Positions 1 to 12,260 of a stretch of DNA of 64,000 nucleotides are shown here, piece by piece (positions within the stretch are counted from its first letter, which is position 1; every line of letters starts with the position of its first letter). Position numbers and translations under genes: made by a program. Below the pieces are notes generated by a model. The model was not told the DNA's origin. It did no database searches and saw nothing but the letters and a program-made list of their open reading frames with translations. Source of the stretch: Pisaster brevispinus (taxonomy: Eukaryota; Echinodermata; Asteroidea; Forcipulatida; Asteriidae); contig JAMKCF010000007.1 of the NCBI GenBank assembly GCA_023634235.1, positions 3,080,001-3,144,000 of the forward strand, in the 5' to 3' direction.

Positions 1-457
1 GTATCAAAGTCAACAAATGTCCAGCCTTTATCAGGTTACAAAAACTGTCTTTGGTTGTGATAAGCAGGAAGTACTTTTTATCGCTTCTTCCTGTATTTTG
101 TTACGGGTTTTGTAAACACCCTTGCCCTGAGGCAGTTCAGAATTAATGTTATAATTGGACTGATTCTTCACTTTGCAATTTTCGTCGTAAGTTTTCTTTT
201 TTCTCAGTTGTTTACTCTTCAAGGAGCCAAAACACTAACATCGACAGTTTTCAACTACCAGTTTTAAATAAAGACTGACCGCTTCAGGATTGTCTGGTTT
301 ATGTAAAGTTATGTCCATTCATTAATGGGATTTATTGTACTGAGAGCTAGGGGTGTGTACCCACTCTGTATTTGGGGATTACTTGTTTTACGTTTGACAT
401 TGATGAGCACAAATGCTGACCAGTTTTATAATGATTTGGGTTTGAAAAAGAACAATT
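1..457. repeat. Intergenic array block with AAGCAGGAAGTA motif
   Basis: The stretch around 40-230 is a copy of a block recurring near 13560, 23220, 25410, 32060, 34010 and 41220, all with AAGCAGGAAGTA followed by CACCCTTGCCCTGAGGCAG or close variants. Open frames in it are accidental. It appears to be part of a multi-kilobase unit duplicated with the receptor genes. Confidence 0.5.
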
Positions 458-528
458 GACTGGAGTGGGACTTGAACCACAATCTCCGAATTAACGTACC
501 GGCGCTCTACCAACTGAGCTATCCAGCC
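458..528 (-). repeat. tRNA-derived sequence, SINE head or tRNA pseudogene
   Basis: The minus strand has a tRNA shape: acceptor GGCTGGA pairing with TCCAGTC, a D-arm with TAGCTCAGTTGGTAGAGC, an anticodon loop with GTT, and a B-box-like GGTTCAAGTCC. The T-stem lacks a base and pairs poorly. A diverged relative lies at 20321-20392 with shared sequence beyond the tRNA end. A repeat-derived copy is more likely than a working tRNA-Asn gene. Confidence 0.45.
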
Positions 529-732
529 CTATGTTGGCGGTCTCCCTTTTAGTCAATATCTTTGTTCGGGGGTAACATATTATCGTTTAATGCACCATAT
601 AATGATATTTTATGCGGGACATATTTTAAGTTTTCAAGTTGAAATGTTCAGTCAAGAATAATCAAAGATTCACCTGAAAAAAATAAGAGAACAAAAATGG
701 GACATGACTCTGAAATGTTGCACTGTGACGTC

Positions 733-955
733 ATTAAAACACTGTTCTGAATTGACTGGATTCAGGGTTCCGTTTGGGCCTGACTGATTTCTGGGTCAGT
801 ATGACCTGGAAGTCTGTTTCAAAATCACCCAAAAGTTGGTCAAACCGCTGGTGAACCGCAGAGAAAAAGCAATTGTTAACCAGATTTCGGGTCAGCCTAA
901 GACAGAAATAGGTCACCCCCCGGACCCAGAATCCGGGTCGATTTATACCCAGAAG
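733..955. repeat. Diverged GGGTC-rich MITE-like repeat
   Basis: Repeated GGGTCAG, TTGACC-like and ATCCGGGTC strings match the family seen best at 25806-26024. The terminal inverted repeats are decayed here. Confidence 0.4.
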
Positions 956-2002
956 GAGTACTGTATCGGCAATCATTAGAGACAGCTGCGATCTTGAGAC
1001 GTGTTTTACAGCCCAAGACGTTGAGGATAATCAATAATACCAGACTAAGAAAATCAAACATTGTATTCTCTTCATTCCCTGCTTTTAGGGCGTTCCTTAT
1101 TGGATTATAACTTCTCTATTTATCTTCCTTTTTTCCTGAAAACATTTGTCGAAATTTATTTTGTTGGTAACACAAATATTTCCTAAATTTGTTTATTTAA
1201 AAATCGCAATAATTCTCTTTGGTTTCATGTGCAGGAATTGCGTGTATTAAAATTGTTTTTTTTTTTCATCGTTAGTTCCTGGATGTGTTTTGCTTTGTTT
1301 GTGTTTAACATTCTTGATAGCACGCTTGATGCTGTTGATTATTAAGAGTCTTAATTTTATCACATCGACTTTATCCTTCCATTTGCAGTCCTCTATAAAA
1401 GTAAATTGTGTAATTATGTTTTGTTTCCCTCCCAAAGGGGATCAAAACACAGACCGACATTTTTATGTTGACATTGTCTGTAATTATTTATACAACCACT
1501 ATTCCCAAACAACTAAAGTCATTACTGACATGGGGTTTGTTTTAAGATGTTAAAAAATGCGTCTATTAAAATTTACCACCAAGAAGTAACTGTGATTGTT
1601 TTCTGTAAATTTTCTTGAAGGTTTAACTTGTGAAACAGTTGGGACGAGCATCAACATCACCACCCAAACAAAATACACAGGTCGCATTCTCCTCGTTTCT
1701 CGTTAAAGACGATGCTTAGATTCAATATTTATCTTGACACAAGGAAGGATTTTCTCTATTTTTCTTCCTCTTTTATATCAAAATAAACATATTTCTTGCC
1801 CAATTTTTTCCTAAAAGACTGACTGATTCACTGTAAAGTCCGGTTTCTGTAAAGTTACGCTTATTTATTGACACGGGGGTGTCTCGGTTAGGTGTTTGAA
1901 GTTGCCATCACAAAGATGTTTGAAAACTGTCGTTAACAAAGTTGTAAAGTTTCAATATGTGAAAGAGTTTTGAGTTTTTAAAAAAGAAAAGAAACATTCA
2001 TT
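956..2002. other. Non-coding stretch with receptor-array flank blocks
   Basis: A block at about 1640-1800 recurs near 12410, 13390, 25200, 31840, 33850 and 41040. A block at 1230-1560 resembles 40650-40990. I see no gene here. Confidence 0.45.
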
Positions 2003-2231
2003 GGAGGATCTTTCAGATCTAGATCCAATCCACACAGCTCACAACCTCGATCCCAACCCAACCAACACAAACCCTAAAATCAACCCCATTGTATCGCACC
2101 GTGGCTTGCATACTTTGGTGGGTATATGCGGTCTCGATTCAATCCTTCAAACACAGCACCTTGAGCTACCATGCGCCACCAAGCATCAAACCACCACCAC
2201 CAATACGACCTCCACCACCAACACCAACTGG
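2003..2231 (+). repeat. CCA-rich interspersed repeat, copy 1
   Basis: Starts around AGATCTAGATCCAATCCACAC and ends in runs of CCA. Related copies lie at 5903-6148, 13135-13260, 13833-14091, 41590-41812, 53633-53890 and 56830-57087. It abuts the truncated receptor relic at 2232. Confidence 0.6.
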
Positions 2232-2300
2232 GTGACTTTTGAAATATGACATCCCACGTGACCCAACGATCGCTGTCATAACAAGAATGAGCAGAAACAT
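2232..2300 (-). pseudogene. Type II receptor signal-peptide relic cut off by a CCA-rich repeat
   Basis: From ATG at 2300 the minus strand reads MFLLILVMTAIVGSRG, matching the signal peptide of the type II genes, and homology stops near 2232 exactly where a CCA-rich repeat begins. The 5' flank up to about 3000 also matches other type II copies. Confidence 0.55.
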
Positions 2301-4189
2301 TGTAGCTGTTGATTCGTGTATAAACAGGGCCATGGAATAAAAGCAAACTGCAGTCTTCAGTCTTAAAAAAAACTCCTCAATGTTGAAGACAACCAGTTTT
2401 ATAAAAACCTTAAACGGAAATGATTTCAGTTAAAATGCAGCGTTGGTAGAAAGCTAGTTTTGTCAGAGTTGTTTACATTCTCAATGGTCTGTGTTTTCTT
2501 TTTGTGTTTTCTTTAATTTCCTTTCTTGTAGTTTTTAAAGGCAAAAAGCTTAGCAAAACTTGTTTTGTAAGGCATAATTTGCAAAGGTAAGAGAAGCAAG
2601 AAGGTACGCGATTTCATTGATTTCCTTTGTATCGTCTTTTGGTAGCAATTTTGTACAGCGCTAATTGCACTTCAGCAGAGATGAGGACAAAAGATAAAGC
2701 TAGCAGTAAAATCATCGCACTGCTATTCTCCCCTTCTGTCATTATGAGCATATGTCTTTTTTAATTTCTTTTACCATTAAATGTAAGCAACCTTTCTTCC
2801 AATTTTGCAAAAGGTTGGCGTTATTTTTTAAACCACAACAAACAATTACAATAATAATAAAACCTCAATTGAGGAAATGCATTTATATAGAATTCAGACT
2901 TTGTATAGGAAATTAAGACTTGTTGACATCATCAATGGTCTATGGTTTGTTTGTTCGTTTCCTTAGCCTCCATCCTTTTAGATCAATGAAGAAACTCCAA
3001 AAAAATGTAATAATATACCTATATCTGTGTCTGTACGCAATTATGTAAGTCGATGAAACATGTGTTTTAACATTCAAAGTAAATCGAGAATGCAGACTGA
3101 ATTTGTTTTAAAAAAAGACACACTCCATGTTGCCGAAAGTGGATGCAAGATCTGTTATACACGTAATCGAGAAAACTTAATCAGGAGTGTAATTCATATT
3201 TAATTTTAAGTACTTCATTGAACCCTGCGTGACCCCAACAAAAAATGTATACACACTTAAGCCATCGGACTGCAGTCAGAAGTCCGTTTGTATTTGCGTG
3301 TAATTTTTTTGTTGGACAACCCAATCAATTCCAAATGGCCCAAAACCTTTAGATATAGACCCTTTTGACTAAATCAAACATATTCAAGCACATTTTTTTT
3401 TTTGAGATGAGCCCACATTTGTCTTTGTGTAGATTGTATACCATATGGTTCAATTCACTTAGCAGTGTCCATTGGCCCCAATGATAAATAATTGCTGCAC
3501 AATTCCTATGGGAATTCCGGTGAGCTGGTCATTGATGGATTTTGTGTGTGAAAGAGACCCCGGATGGGAACAATACTTTTTCCATGCTATTTGGCTAGGT
3601 GTAGATGAGGAACTTGGATTTTTTTAGATAAAAAAAATAATAAAAATGGCGGAGTACTGATTATTTAATTAAATGCTAAGCAAGAACCACAATTTTTTGA
3701 CAAACTAAAATGAAAATGTAACATATTAAGAACAGGTTGGAATAAAACAAAGTTTTAATTTCAGCGCAGAGCCAACAATGTTTGCGGAAAAATTGTATCA
3801 ATAATGTTTTGGTCAACCGTCATGTTGTGAGCATGCAGTTTGATTTATCAATCAATTATATAAAGAAGAAAAAATATAGGTGCAGTATAAATAACTTATT
3901 CGCCTTTATTTCTAAGAAAAGCTAAAACCTTTATCCTAAAAATAAGAAATCATTCCTCAGGTAAATATTAGTTACCTTATCGTTAGAATTACAACTAAAG
4001 AATTACAGCTACAGCTCTAGCGCTAACATTGTTCTGAGTAAACTAGTGAAATACTCAAGTATACTTCCTTTAATGAGTTTCCTGGTGGACAGTTGACTGT
4101 AATAGTTCCTCGTTAGTTTCATATTGCCTTCCTTATATTTGACCAGAACACGTCCAACTTAAAACTCATTGTACACTAAACAACATTAT
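2301..4189. other. 5' flank relic of a type II receptor copy, then unassigned AT-rich DNA
   Basis: About 2301-3100 aligns by eye with sequence upstream of the receptors at 48517 and 60301 (for example the CTTGTTGACATCATCAATGG block near 2920, also near 12110 and 27055). From about 3100 to 4190 I recognise no gene or named repeat. Confidence 0.4.
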
Positions 4190-5053
4190 ACGAGGTCACC
4201 AGTAATTGTCAGGATCTTCAAAGATTGACTACCTGGAGAAGAGGTTGAGGGGGTTGATAATTTTGCTTTTGTACAGCAGTAAATAATGCGATCGTGTGAA
4301 GTTGTACTGTCAGTTTTATTTTGAAAATGTTGAGAACTTAGGACAGCCCCTTATTCTTCGTCATCAAAGGAAACATACAACATCTGAATATAGACGTGTC
4401 CATTCAATCTTAGTCAGCCATTGTTTTAACATCAGTAAGTAAACTTTCCAGAACAGAAGGTGACCGTAGTTTCAATAAAAACAGAAGTATATAATTGTTG
4501 GTCCTATATGCGTCACGTGTCCTGGAGAAAGGCACTAAGGCCCTACGCCCTTCTTCCAGCCCCACGAATTATAATTATTTTTTGTTGTAAAATAAGGTTT
4601 TTTGCACTCACATGACATACAAAAAATAAAAAAAATAAAACAAACGACAACATGTAAATCGTGTTACGGCTTTAAGAGATTAAACCCAGATACATGTTTT
4701 CCCATTCCGATGCTGAGTTTGACCTTCCTATTAAATGGCTAAAAACTGACAAAACCCCTACGTTCAGTTTTCTAGAGTTGCACATCATTGCTCAAGCACT
4801 TTTTTTTTATATGAAACTTTCGTTACGTCGGACTCACGACAACTACTGCTGCCAAGACGTGCAACCGATTAGGGTCCTACCTGGTTGATCAAAGAGAAAT
4901 GTTATCATCGGGTGCATTTTTAGATCAGACTTGATAAACTAAGTCGTCACAAAGATAAACATTAACCAACAATTGTTCAACATGATCAACATAATTATGT
5001 TCAATCTGTGATGTTCTTAGTTCTTGTTCATTAGGACATTATCCAGTGCAGTC
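4190..5053. repeat. 3' flank block of a tail B receptor copy
   Basis: The block with GGTTGAGGGGGTTGATAA, GGACAGCCCC and later CGTTACGTC recurs near 16050-17190, 44200-44600, 45250-45480, 50040 and 52560-53480, in several cases directly downstream of tail B coding sequence. Confidence 0.5.
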
Positions 5054-5597
5054 TCAGCCTCGGGGCGTGGCATATACCTCCTTCTCCAACAGCTTACCCA
5101 CATTCTTTTTGTTTCCAATGTCAGCATAAACCGTTTCCTCCTCCGGTTTGATAAATCTTGCAGATACTCAAAATAGATCCAAGTCAGCGTAGTTAAGACC
5201 TTCCACATTCCTCTGTCTTGGGTCGTCCTTGGCAAGACCGTCCTCAACACGGTCTGCCGTCTGCTGTAGCCCGGCCTGGGGTTTTGATGCAGTGCTCGCT
5301 CGGCGTTTGTAGAGATGGTACGGAACAACGCGAGGGTATTTCTGACCGGCCAGTGGACGGTCAACAACATCGACGTTTGTTTCACGATTCAGCTTCGATC
5401 CATCCTTCCCACCTTCAGATACTTTCCTTGATGCCGCTACGGATGAAATGGCGCCAAATGTATAACTTTTGGTGCGACTTTTATTCACCACAGCATACAT
5501 GGACTCAGAATGATTCCGTTTATTATAACGTTTCTCCCCATCCTTGACTGATCCATCAGTCTCAGTGGAATGAGGTTTGTCCAAACTGTCTTTTCCT
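5054..5597 (-). pseudogene. Receptor tail B fragment
   Basis: The minus strand encodes most of a tail B: LDKPHS, SMYAVV, the conserved block RVVPYHLYKRR, GLNYADLDL, then an in-frame TGA where the paralogue has CGA, followed by EEETVYADIGNKK in the same frame. Homology ends abruptly near 5597, so ectodomain, transmembrane helix and the first part of the tail are missing. The downstream flank (4190-5053) matches the 3' flank of other tail B copies. Confidence 0.7.
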
Positions 5598-5764
5598 CAT
5601 CTGTTTCCTTAAGGAGCCAACACACTGACATCGGCAGTATAAAGACCGCTTCAGTGTATATCTGGTTTCTGTAAAGATATGTTCATTCATTTATGATAAC
5701 CCCAATGACACTGGGTGTTTGATTTAGTTGCGTCAAGTGGAAGTTCCCATAACCATATTAATGC

Positions 5765-5822
5765 AAAAAAATATATATATTTTTTTTTTGTATGTATGTA
5801 TGTATGTATTTATTTATTTAGT
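5765..5822. repeat. Simple repeats (TA, TATG, TTTA)
   Basis: A short run of alternating TA, a T run, then GTATG and TTTA units. Confidence 0.7.
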
Positions 5823-5902
5823 TTTCTTTGTTGGCAACAAGAGTGTTGAGTTTTTATCATGTGAAGTAGTTTCTAATTTGTAAAATGAAAAATACAAAGG
5901 TA

Positions 5903-6148
5903 GATCTACGAGCTATAAATCCAATCGACACAACCCACCAACTCGACCCGACCCACACCAAACAAACCCCAATTTTACCATCACGCTATTGCACCACGTC
6001 ATGCATACTTTGGGATCTATGCAGTCTCGATTCAATCCTTCAAACCCAACACACTGAGTAGCCCTACCCTACCAGACACCAACATATAACCAAACTACCA
6101 CCGCCGCTGCCGCCGCCGCCGCCGCCGCCACCACCACCACCACCACAA
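5903..6148 (+). repeat. CCA-rich interspersed repeat, copy 2, ending in CCG and CCA runs
   Basis: Matches the family at 2003-2231. Its 3' end expands into CCG units (about 6103-6130) and then CCA units up to 6148. Confidence 0.6.
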
Positions 6149-6540
6149 GATGGATTGAGGTGTAGCAGTTTGTTTTAATGAGTCCAAAGGCTCTTATTAT
6201 GTGTTTCAGAACATGTCCAAGGATTATGTTCACCCTAAATTTAGAATGCTAATTATAAAAGGTCATGTGGGAAAAAATGTCCATGGCGTTAGCATGTACG
6301 TTTTTTCTGATGTTGTCTCGGCAGGTTAAACCCACTTTATGCTGCAGATTTACTGCACTGGAATTATTATTTTTTTTTTTCAGTCAAGTGTATAATACCA
6401 TTAATGGTAAACAATAAGTTTCAAAATAAAAGCACGACATTAGGTAATGATCTCAGTATCTGTTCGTTTAACTTTTTTTTCACCCTGATTTTTGTAATGT
6501 TTCATTTTGTGTGTCGTTTTTTTTTTTTTTCTTGTGGCTG

Positions 6541-9500
6541 TTAGTGGGTGATATTAATAGAACTAGAGATTGAGTTTGTGAACAAACTCACGGTGTTCGG
6601 CTTGAACGTGGTGACCGCGTAGTTGAAAACAAGTTCAATATTGCGTGCAGGTATTTTGTCTCCTTGTTCTGTGCTGACGGGCAAAATATTTACTTGTAGC
6701 TTTTGTTAATCTTTATGCAAGATCATAGCATGAAGGTTTGTCATATGAAACTTCAACTTCCGATTTTGACAGAAACTAAAGGTCAACTGGGGTCACACTC
6801 TGTAGAAGATATCTAGAATTGCCCAAAAACTGGTGTAAGGCCATGAGAATGAAAATGATAGATTTGCGTCCACCGCCCGCATGCTCTGAAAGCTACCGCC
6901 AAAAAAAATTATTATTTTCAAAAAATTTCATTTTTTTCACAAAAAAGACTCTGCATCACAAATTTTCAAGTTTCAAATCATCAAACAACGGTGAAAGGTT
7001 ATATTTAACGCATTATATTAGTAGTATACAAGCAGGGTTCTCCACAGGGTGGACAATGTACAATAATAACATCTCTCATGATAGCGCGGGGTCGACTTAA
7101 TTATTGAGTCTTTGAGACAAGGTTCCGTTCATCGACTAAAAATGTAGTCAGGATGCCCTGCGACACAGAGAAAAATGCACGCGAAATGCCGTTACGAAAT
7201 AGCCGACCTCTGGGTACCAGTCGCTGCACACTATTAACGGTGGCTTGTGCATGTGTACATGTACGTCGTGATTCTGTTGCCCGGGCGCTCGACGATTTTG
7301 TCCTGGCGCTACATTTTGAAACGGGCGCATTTGGTATTTTGAGAATTTTGGACGGACGCTTTTTTTTTATAGTACGCATGGTATGTGAGACAGATGTAGG
7401 GAAATCTCAGGAGTTTGTGTACCCAATATAGCAAGATCACTAGCATTAATAACTACATACAACTTGTTATATTGCAATTACATCGTTGAAGAAGCTTACT
7501 ACGAGAAAATAATGAGTAATGAAAAATGAAAAAAAGCCTCATGTCATTTCAAAAATGCCCGGACGCAAATCTATAACTTTAATTCTAATGGCCTAATGAT
7601 GATTAATGTACCACGTTTCATTAATAAGATACACATTTTTGTATGTGCAAACTTATACTTCCGGTTTGGACCGGAAGTGAAGGTCAAATGGGGTCACACA
7701 GTGTAAACATTTGTAGAATCGTCTTAGGGTTTTAAAATCACGTAATTATATTAACAAAAACATTTAAGTAAATGAGATACGATTTTTTATTTACAAAATT
7801 TCAACTTCCGGTTTCGACCGGAAGTAAAGGTCAAATGGGGTCACACTGTGTGTAAGAAGTGTTTAATACCTTGAGAGCTTTTATATGGTACAATTATCAT
7901 GTATGTAGCATATATGGTTCTTGAGATATGATTATTTTAACATAAAACTTCAATTTAACGTAATGACGTAATCGATGACGTCATCATTCCGAAAATTGTT
8001 TTTTGTCATGTACACACTGTGATCTAGGTAATTGGCAAGTTTCAAGTTGGTACAAGCTTTAGTTTTGGAGATAGCAAAATAATCTTTTTTTCGACCTCGT
8101 CTACGATTTTCGTTGTGACGTAGCTATGACGTCACGTGTTATATTTCTAGAATGCTCGTTAGCTAAACAAAATATTATTCATTGAAAGTTTTTTCATATT
8201 TTGCTTCACTTAGGCTCCAGAGCCCCAAATAACATAATTTGTACCTTTAACTTCCGGTTTCGACCGGAAGTAAAGGTCAAATGAGGTCACGATTTGCATA
8301 CAATTTGTACAACGTTACAAGACCATTCATATGCATTAAAGATCTTGTATGTAGCATCTATGGTTCTCAAGATATGAAATTTTCAAATTATTTAAGGTTT
8401 TTTAACGTAATGACGTAATCAATGACGTCATCATTCCCAAAAAGTTGCGGTGTCATCTACTCACTAAGATCTTTAAATATGGTAAGTTTCAAGTTTCAAA
8501 TCATTTTCATTATTGAGTTAATCGACCGACAATTTTTGAAGGAAGAAGACGACGAAAAAAAAAAAAAACTAGAAATTGAATTTTTGTTTGCTACAAAAAT
8601 ACGGTGTTCGTGATCGATGTGATTAAATTAAGATTTAAAGATATTTAATTCTATCACCTCGATTTGTGGTTCAGGAGTAAGATTTTGTTCCAATATAAAT
8701 CTTCAACTTCCGGTTTGAACCAAACTTAGGTCAAATGAGGTCATACTGTGTAGCGCTAGGTAAATCCTAGGAGCTCTCTGTAATGCCGTGTAGTTGATAA
8801 AAATCCAAAGTGTGGTTCGGGAGTTATGATTGTTTCAAGTATTGAATTTGATGATCCGGTTTGAAACGAAAGTCAAGGTCAAATTGGGTCGCATTCTGTG
8901 TGTCAATTCTTAAGTTGATAAATATTTTGCCAATGATGTAAAGATTGCAAAAAAAAAACAAAGTGTGCCTTAGAAGTTATGATTTTTTGAAACATTAATT
9001 TTTAACTTCCGGTTTGAACCGGAAGTCAGTGTTAAATGAGGACACAATGTCTATCGTTTGTTAAGTGTTAGGAGCTCTTTCTGATGACGTTTACTTGATA
9101 AAATACAATGAGTGGTTGAGGAGTTATTAATTTGTTAATTATTAAATTCATCTTCCGGTTTGAACCGGAAGTCAAGGTCGAAGGGCATAACATTTTGTGT
9201 ATCGTTTCTTCACTTGTTATTTACCTTCCAAATGATGCATAGATTGTACAAATCTAATGTGTGGTTCAGAAGTTATGATTTTTTGAAACATTAAATTTCA
9301 ACTTCCGGTTTGAACCGGAAGTTAAGGTCAAACGGGTCACAATTTGTGTAGCGCGTGTTTATTTTATCAATACCGTTCAGACGACGTATGGATTGTAACA
9401 ATCCATTGTGTGGTTAAGGAGTTATGAATTTTTCAAAAATTACACGGACTACCATTATTTGGATGTGTAATATACAATGAAATAGCGAGCGACGCCAAAT

Positions 9501-10985
9501 GTTATTCATATAGGTGGCTTTAAAGTTTCAATCAAAGATCGTATAGCGCCGTAGGCGGTAACGATCTTTGGTTTCAATACAGACATGTTAACTTAAACTA
9601 CGCGCGCAATGTACAGTACATGTGGCTGTATGGACGTGTAGCGAGACCTTGACTACACGTGCTCGTACACGTGCGTTGCTGGTACAGGTTTGACATACAT
9701 TGTATTTACGTGTAGGCCTACACTACCGTGCGTTGTCGTACAAGGTCGTTCAACAGACACTTGCGCTTTGACGCCCAGTTTTGACCAGATGCAAAGATTA
9801 AAATGCTATAATCTCTGTGCAAAAGTTTCGGCAGAATAACTCATCTATAACCTGATGCAAAATTCATGTTAAAATATGACGTAGTTTTCGAGATATAAAT
9901 TTTGTGAAATTTTCAACTTCCGGTTTGAACCGGAAATCAAGGTCAAATGGGGTCATGTTGTGTGTAGCATTTGTTGACCTTTTAACGACCAATCCGATGA
10001 TGTGTAGATTGTAAAAATCCGACATGTGGTTCATGAGTTATGATTTGTTTACAAATCTTAAACATTGATTTAATGTAATTCAATACCCGATGACGTCATC
10101 ATGACATCATCATGTTTGTGTCGTCTTGATACTGAGGTTCACATGTCTGATGAGTTTCAATGTTCAGTTAACTTTCAATCTAGAGTTATGCCGTAGAAAA
10201 GCCCAAAACATGACTTTTTAAAGAAAAAACGTCGAAGGCAAACTTCGACCCAGGGTAACGACCCGGAAGTAAAGGTCATACGATCTTGGCGTTAACTTTT
10301 CAAATCTTGCCCCTGTTTTGATCTGTCAGATGCCTAATTATGAACTTCATAGCTTTGAAATTCACTGAGATACAGCGATTAGCAAAATGGTCATTTTTCA
10401 CTTTAAAAACCTTGTAATTCGACACCCTATGACGTCATCATAACGACATCAAGTCTGTGCCGTCCTCATATCAAGGTTCGATTGTCTGATGAGTTTCAAG
10501 GTCAAAATCAATTTTAATTTTGAGTTATGACCAAAATTAAAAAAAGACCACAAAGGCAGATTTTGACCTTCCGTTAAGACCGGAAGTAAAGGTCGTACGA
10601 TTTTGGCGTTAACTTTTCAAATGTTTGCCCAGTCTTGATTTATAAGATGCCCAATTATGAGCATCCTAGCTTTCAAACTCACGAAGATACAGCGAATAGA
10701 AAATGGTCATTTTTCAACTTTAAAAACCTTGTAATTCGACACCTGATGACGTCATCATGACGTCATGACAACTGTGCCGGCCTCATATTAGGGTTCAATT
10801 GTCTGATGAGTTTCAAGGTTCAATTCAGTTCCAATCTTGAGTTATGCTGTAGATAAGAGTTGAACGGAAGGAAGAAGATGGAGAAGAAACAACAGAACAA
10901 AAACAAGAGGTGTTCGTGCACATATTGCACGAACACCTAAAAACGGAACAATTACAATAGTTGTTCGGCTGGCGGCCGAACACCT
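6541..10985. mobile_element. Large element with roughly 150-bp repeats, possible Helentron-type non-autonomous transposon
   Basis: The left end holds the palindrome GAGTTTGTGAACAAACTC (6572-6589), followed by GGTGTTCGGC. The right end holds a hairpin with a 13-base perfect stem (10908-10920 with 10926-10938) followed by CTAA, and then GCCGAACACC, the inverted copy of the left string. Between them lie at least ten copies of CCGGTTTGAACCGG-like palindromes followed by AAGGTCAAATGGGGTCAC, at 7661, 7808, 8254, 8710, 8856, 9009, 9155, 9305 and 9920, with spacings of about 150 bases or multiples of it. Short subterminal inverted repeats, an internal tandem array and a 3' hairpin with CTRR are features of Helentron-associated elements. 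No transposase or Rep/helicase frame was found. The class is inferred. Confidence 0.5.
7655..10640. repeat. Degenerate array of about 150-bp repeats with paired CCGGAAGT and TGACGTCA motifs
   Basis: Consecutive palindromes lie 147, 146, 153, 146 and 150 bases apart where the array is uninterrupted; larger gaps (446, 456, 615) are near multiples of 150. The palindrome carries CCGGAAGT on both strands. TGACGTCA occurs at 7976 and near 8134, 8425, 10090, 10431 and 10747. A GC-richer insert at about 9470-9780 includes a hairpin with CAAAGATCGT and ACGATCTTTG arms. Confidence 0.75.
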
Positions 10986-11396
10986 AATAAGCAACGACAT
11001 AACAATATCAATCCATGAGAAAAGTTTCTAAATAAAGCCGTAATGGTAGCATCAATGGTTGCAACATATTTGTCTTCAATCTTACACATGAGGCTGAGTG
11101 CTGAATGATACACAAATCTGGAACACAATTTTGCACATCTTACTATTTCATTTTGCTTGAAAATGTGTTTGAAATAAGTCGAATAAGTAACTGTTGTTAT
11201 CAATTGATTAAAACCCGCTTTTATTTAACTGGGAAATGTCACGTCTTAACGAATGAGGGCGAATCATCCATCTTCCCGTTCTCTTCTCATCAACTCGGGA
11301 TCTAACAAGTTTAATTTTTTAGACTCAGACCAGTAAAATAGCAGTAATATTACCTCGTTCCAGTTGTATGTGTAAAGTCTACGTACAGCCTCTATG

Positions 11397-11656
11397 TTAG
11401 ACAGTATACTTATCAAGGTTACAATGAACCTCAGTGCCTATTGACACGTACTTGATCAAGGTCGTTGTCCTCGTCATCTTACGCACCCAGTGGAGATCAT
11501 AACTTGACCTACTTTCAGTACAGTGTACATTCTGGAGAGTGCAACACAGTGTCACATTTTGTCCTGTCAAGGCGTGGGTGTCAACTGTGTAACTCGTGAA
11601 ATTGTATGACATTCCACGTAACCCGACGAAACCATAACAGGAACGAGCAGAAACAT
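11397..11656 (-). pseudogene. Type II receptor 5' fragment (start codon, signal peptide, part of Ig domain 1)
   Basis: The ATG at 11656 is followed by MFLLVPVMVSS, matching the type II signal peptide, but the frame shifts near 11612. It resumes as VDTHALTGQNVTLCCTLQNV, matching the first Ig-like domain of the gene at 46664-48517, and homology ends near 11397. The TATA box and 5' flank are well preserved, so the promoter outlived the coding part. Confidence 0.7.
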
Positions 11657-12260
11657 TGTGTAGAATAATCGATGAAATAACAGCAAACTGCAGTCTTCAC
11701 ATTTATATAAAAAACAAAGATCCACTCGTCAACCTACACCGAACTTGGAATACTGAAGACAATCAATATCAGAAAAAAACTCAAACCTGGAAGCGATTTC
11801 AGTTAAAATACAGCTTTGGTGAAGAAAGCTTGGTTTTTCAAACTTGTTTACATTCTCTAAGGTCTGTAATGTCCTCGTTTATTTTCTTTCCCTCCCATTT
11901 TGTCTAGTTTAACATAGAACGCCTAAAACACTAAAATTGTAAATAGATTATTTACAAAATTCAGAGGCAAAATCAGGTACGAGACAAAAATGTCTGGCTT
12001 CATTTAAATCGTCTTTTGGTAGCGATATTGTACAGCACTAATTGTACAGACATGATTTTATTTTGTTTTTCCATTTCAAATGATAACTTGGTAAACGAAG
12101 TTCAGACTTGTCGACATCATCAAAAGTCTGTGGGATTTTTAGTTTGTTTTCTTTTGTTTTGTAGATCAATTAAGAAACGCCGAAAAACACTAAGCTGATA
12201 AAAAATGTATATTATGTATTTATATGCATGTTTGTTTTTAAATCATGGAAACATTCTTAA
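11657..12260. repeat. 5' flank block of the 11397-11656 receptor fragment
   Basis: Sequence upstream of the relic start matches the flanks upstream of 48517, 60301 and 2300, including GAAGAAAGCTTGGTTTTTC and the block with CAGACTTGTCGACATCATC. It documents shared descent of these copies. Confidence 0.5.
11702..11709 (-). promoter_or_regulatory. Relic TATA box of the 11397-11656 fragment
   Basis: The minus strand reads TATATAAA with the same neighbouring bases and spacing as the box before the intact gene at 48517. The coding sequence behind it is truncated. Confidence 0.5.

Noticed and set aside
458..528. A functional tRNA-Asn gene on the minus strand
   Set aside because: The T-stem lacks a base, the sequence does not resemble the usual animal tRNA-Asn, and a decayed relative with shared extra sequence lies at 20321.
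7655..10640. A CRISPR array
   Set aside because: Repeats are diverged and palindromic, of roughly 150-base period, in eukaryotic DNA with no cas genes and no uniform spacers.
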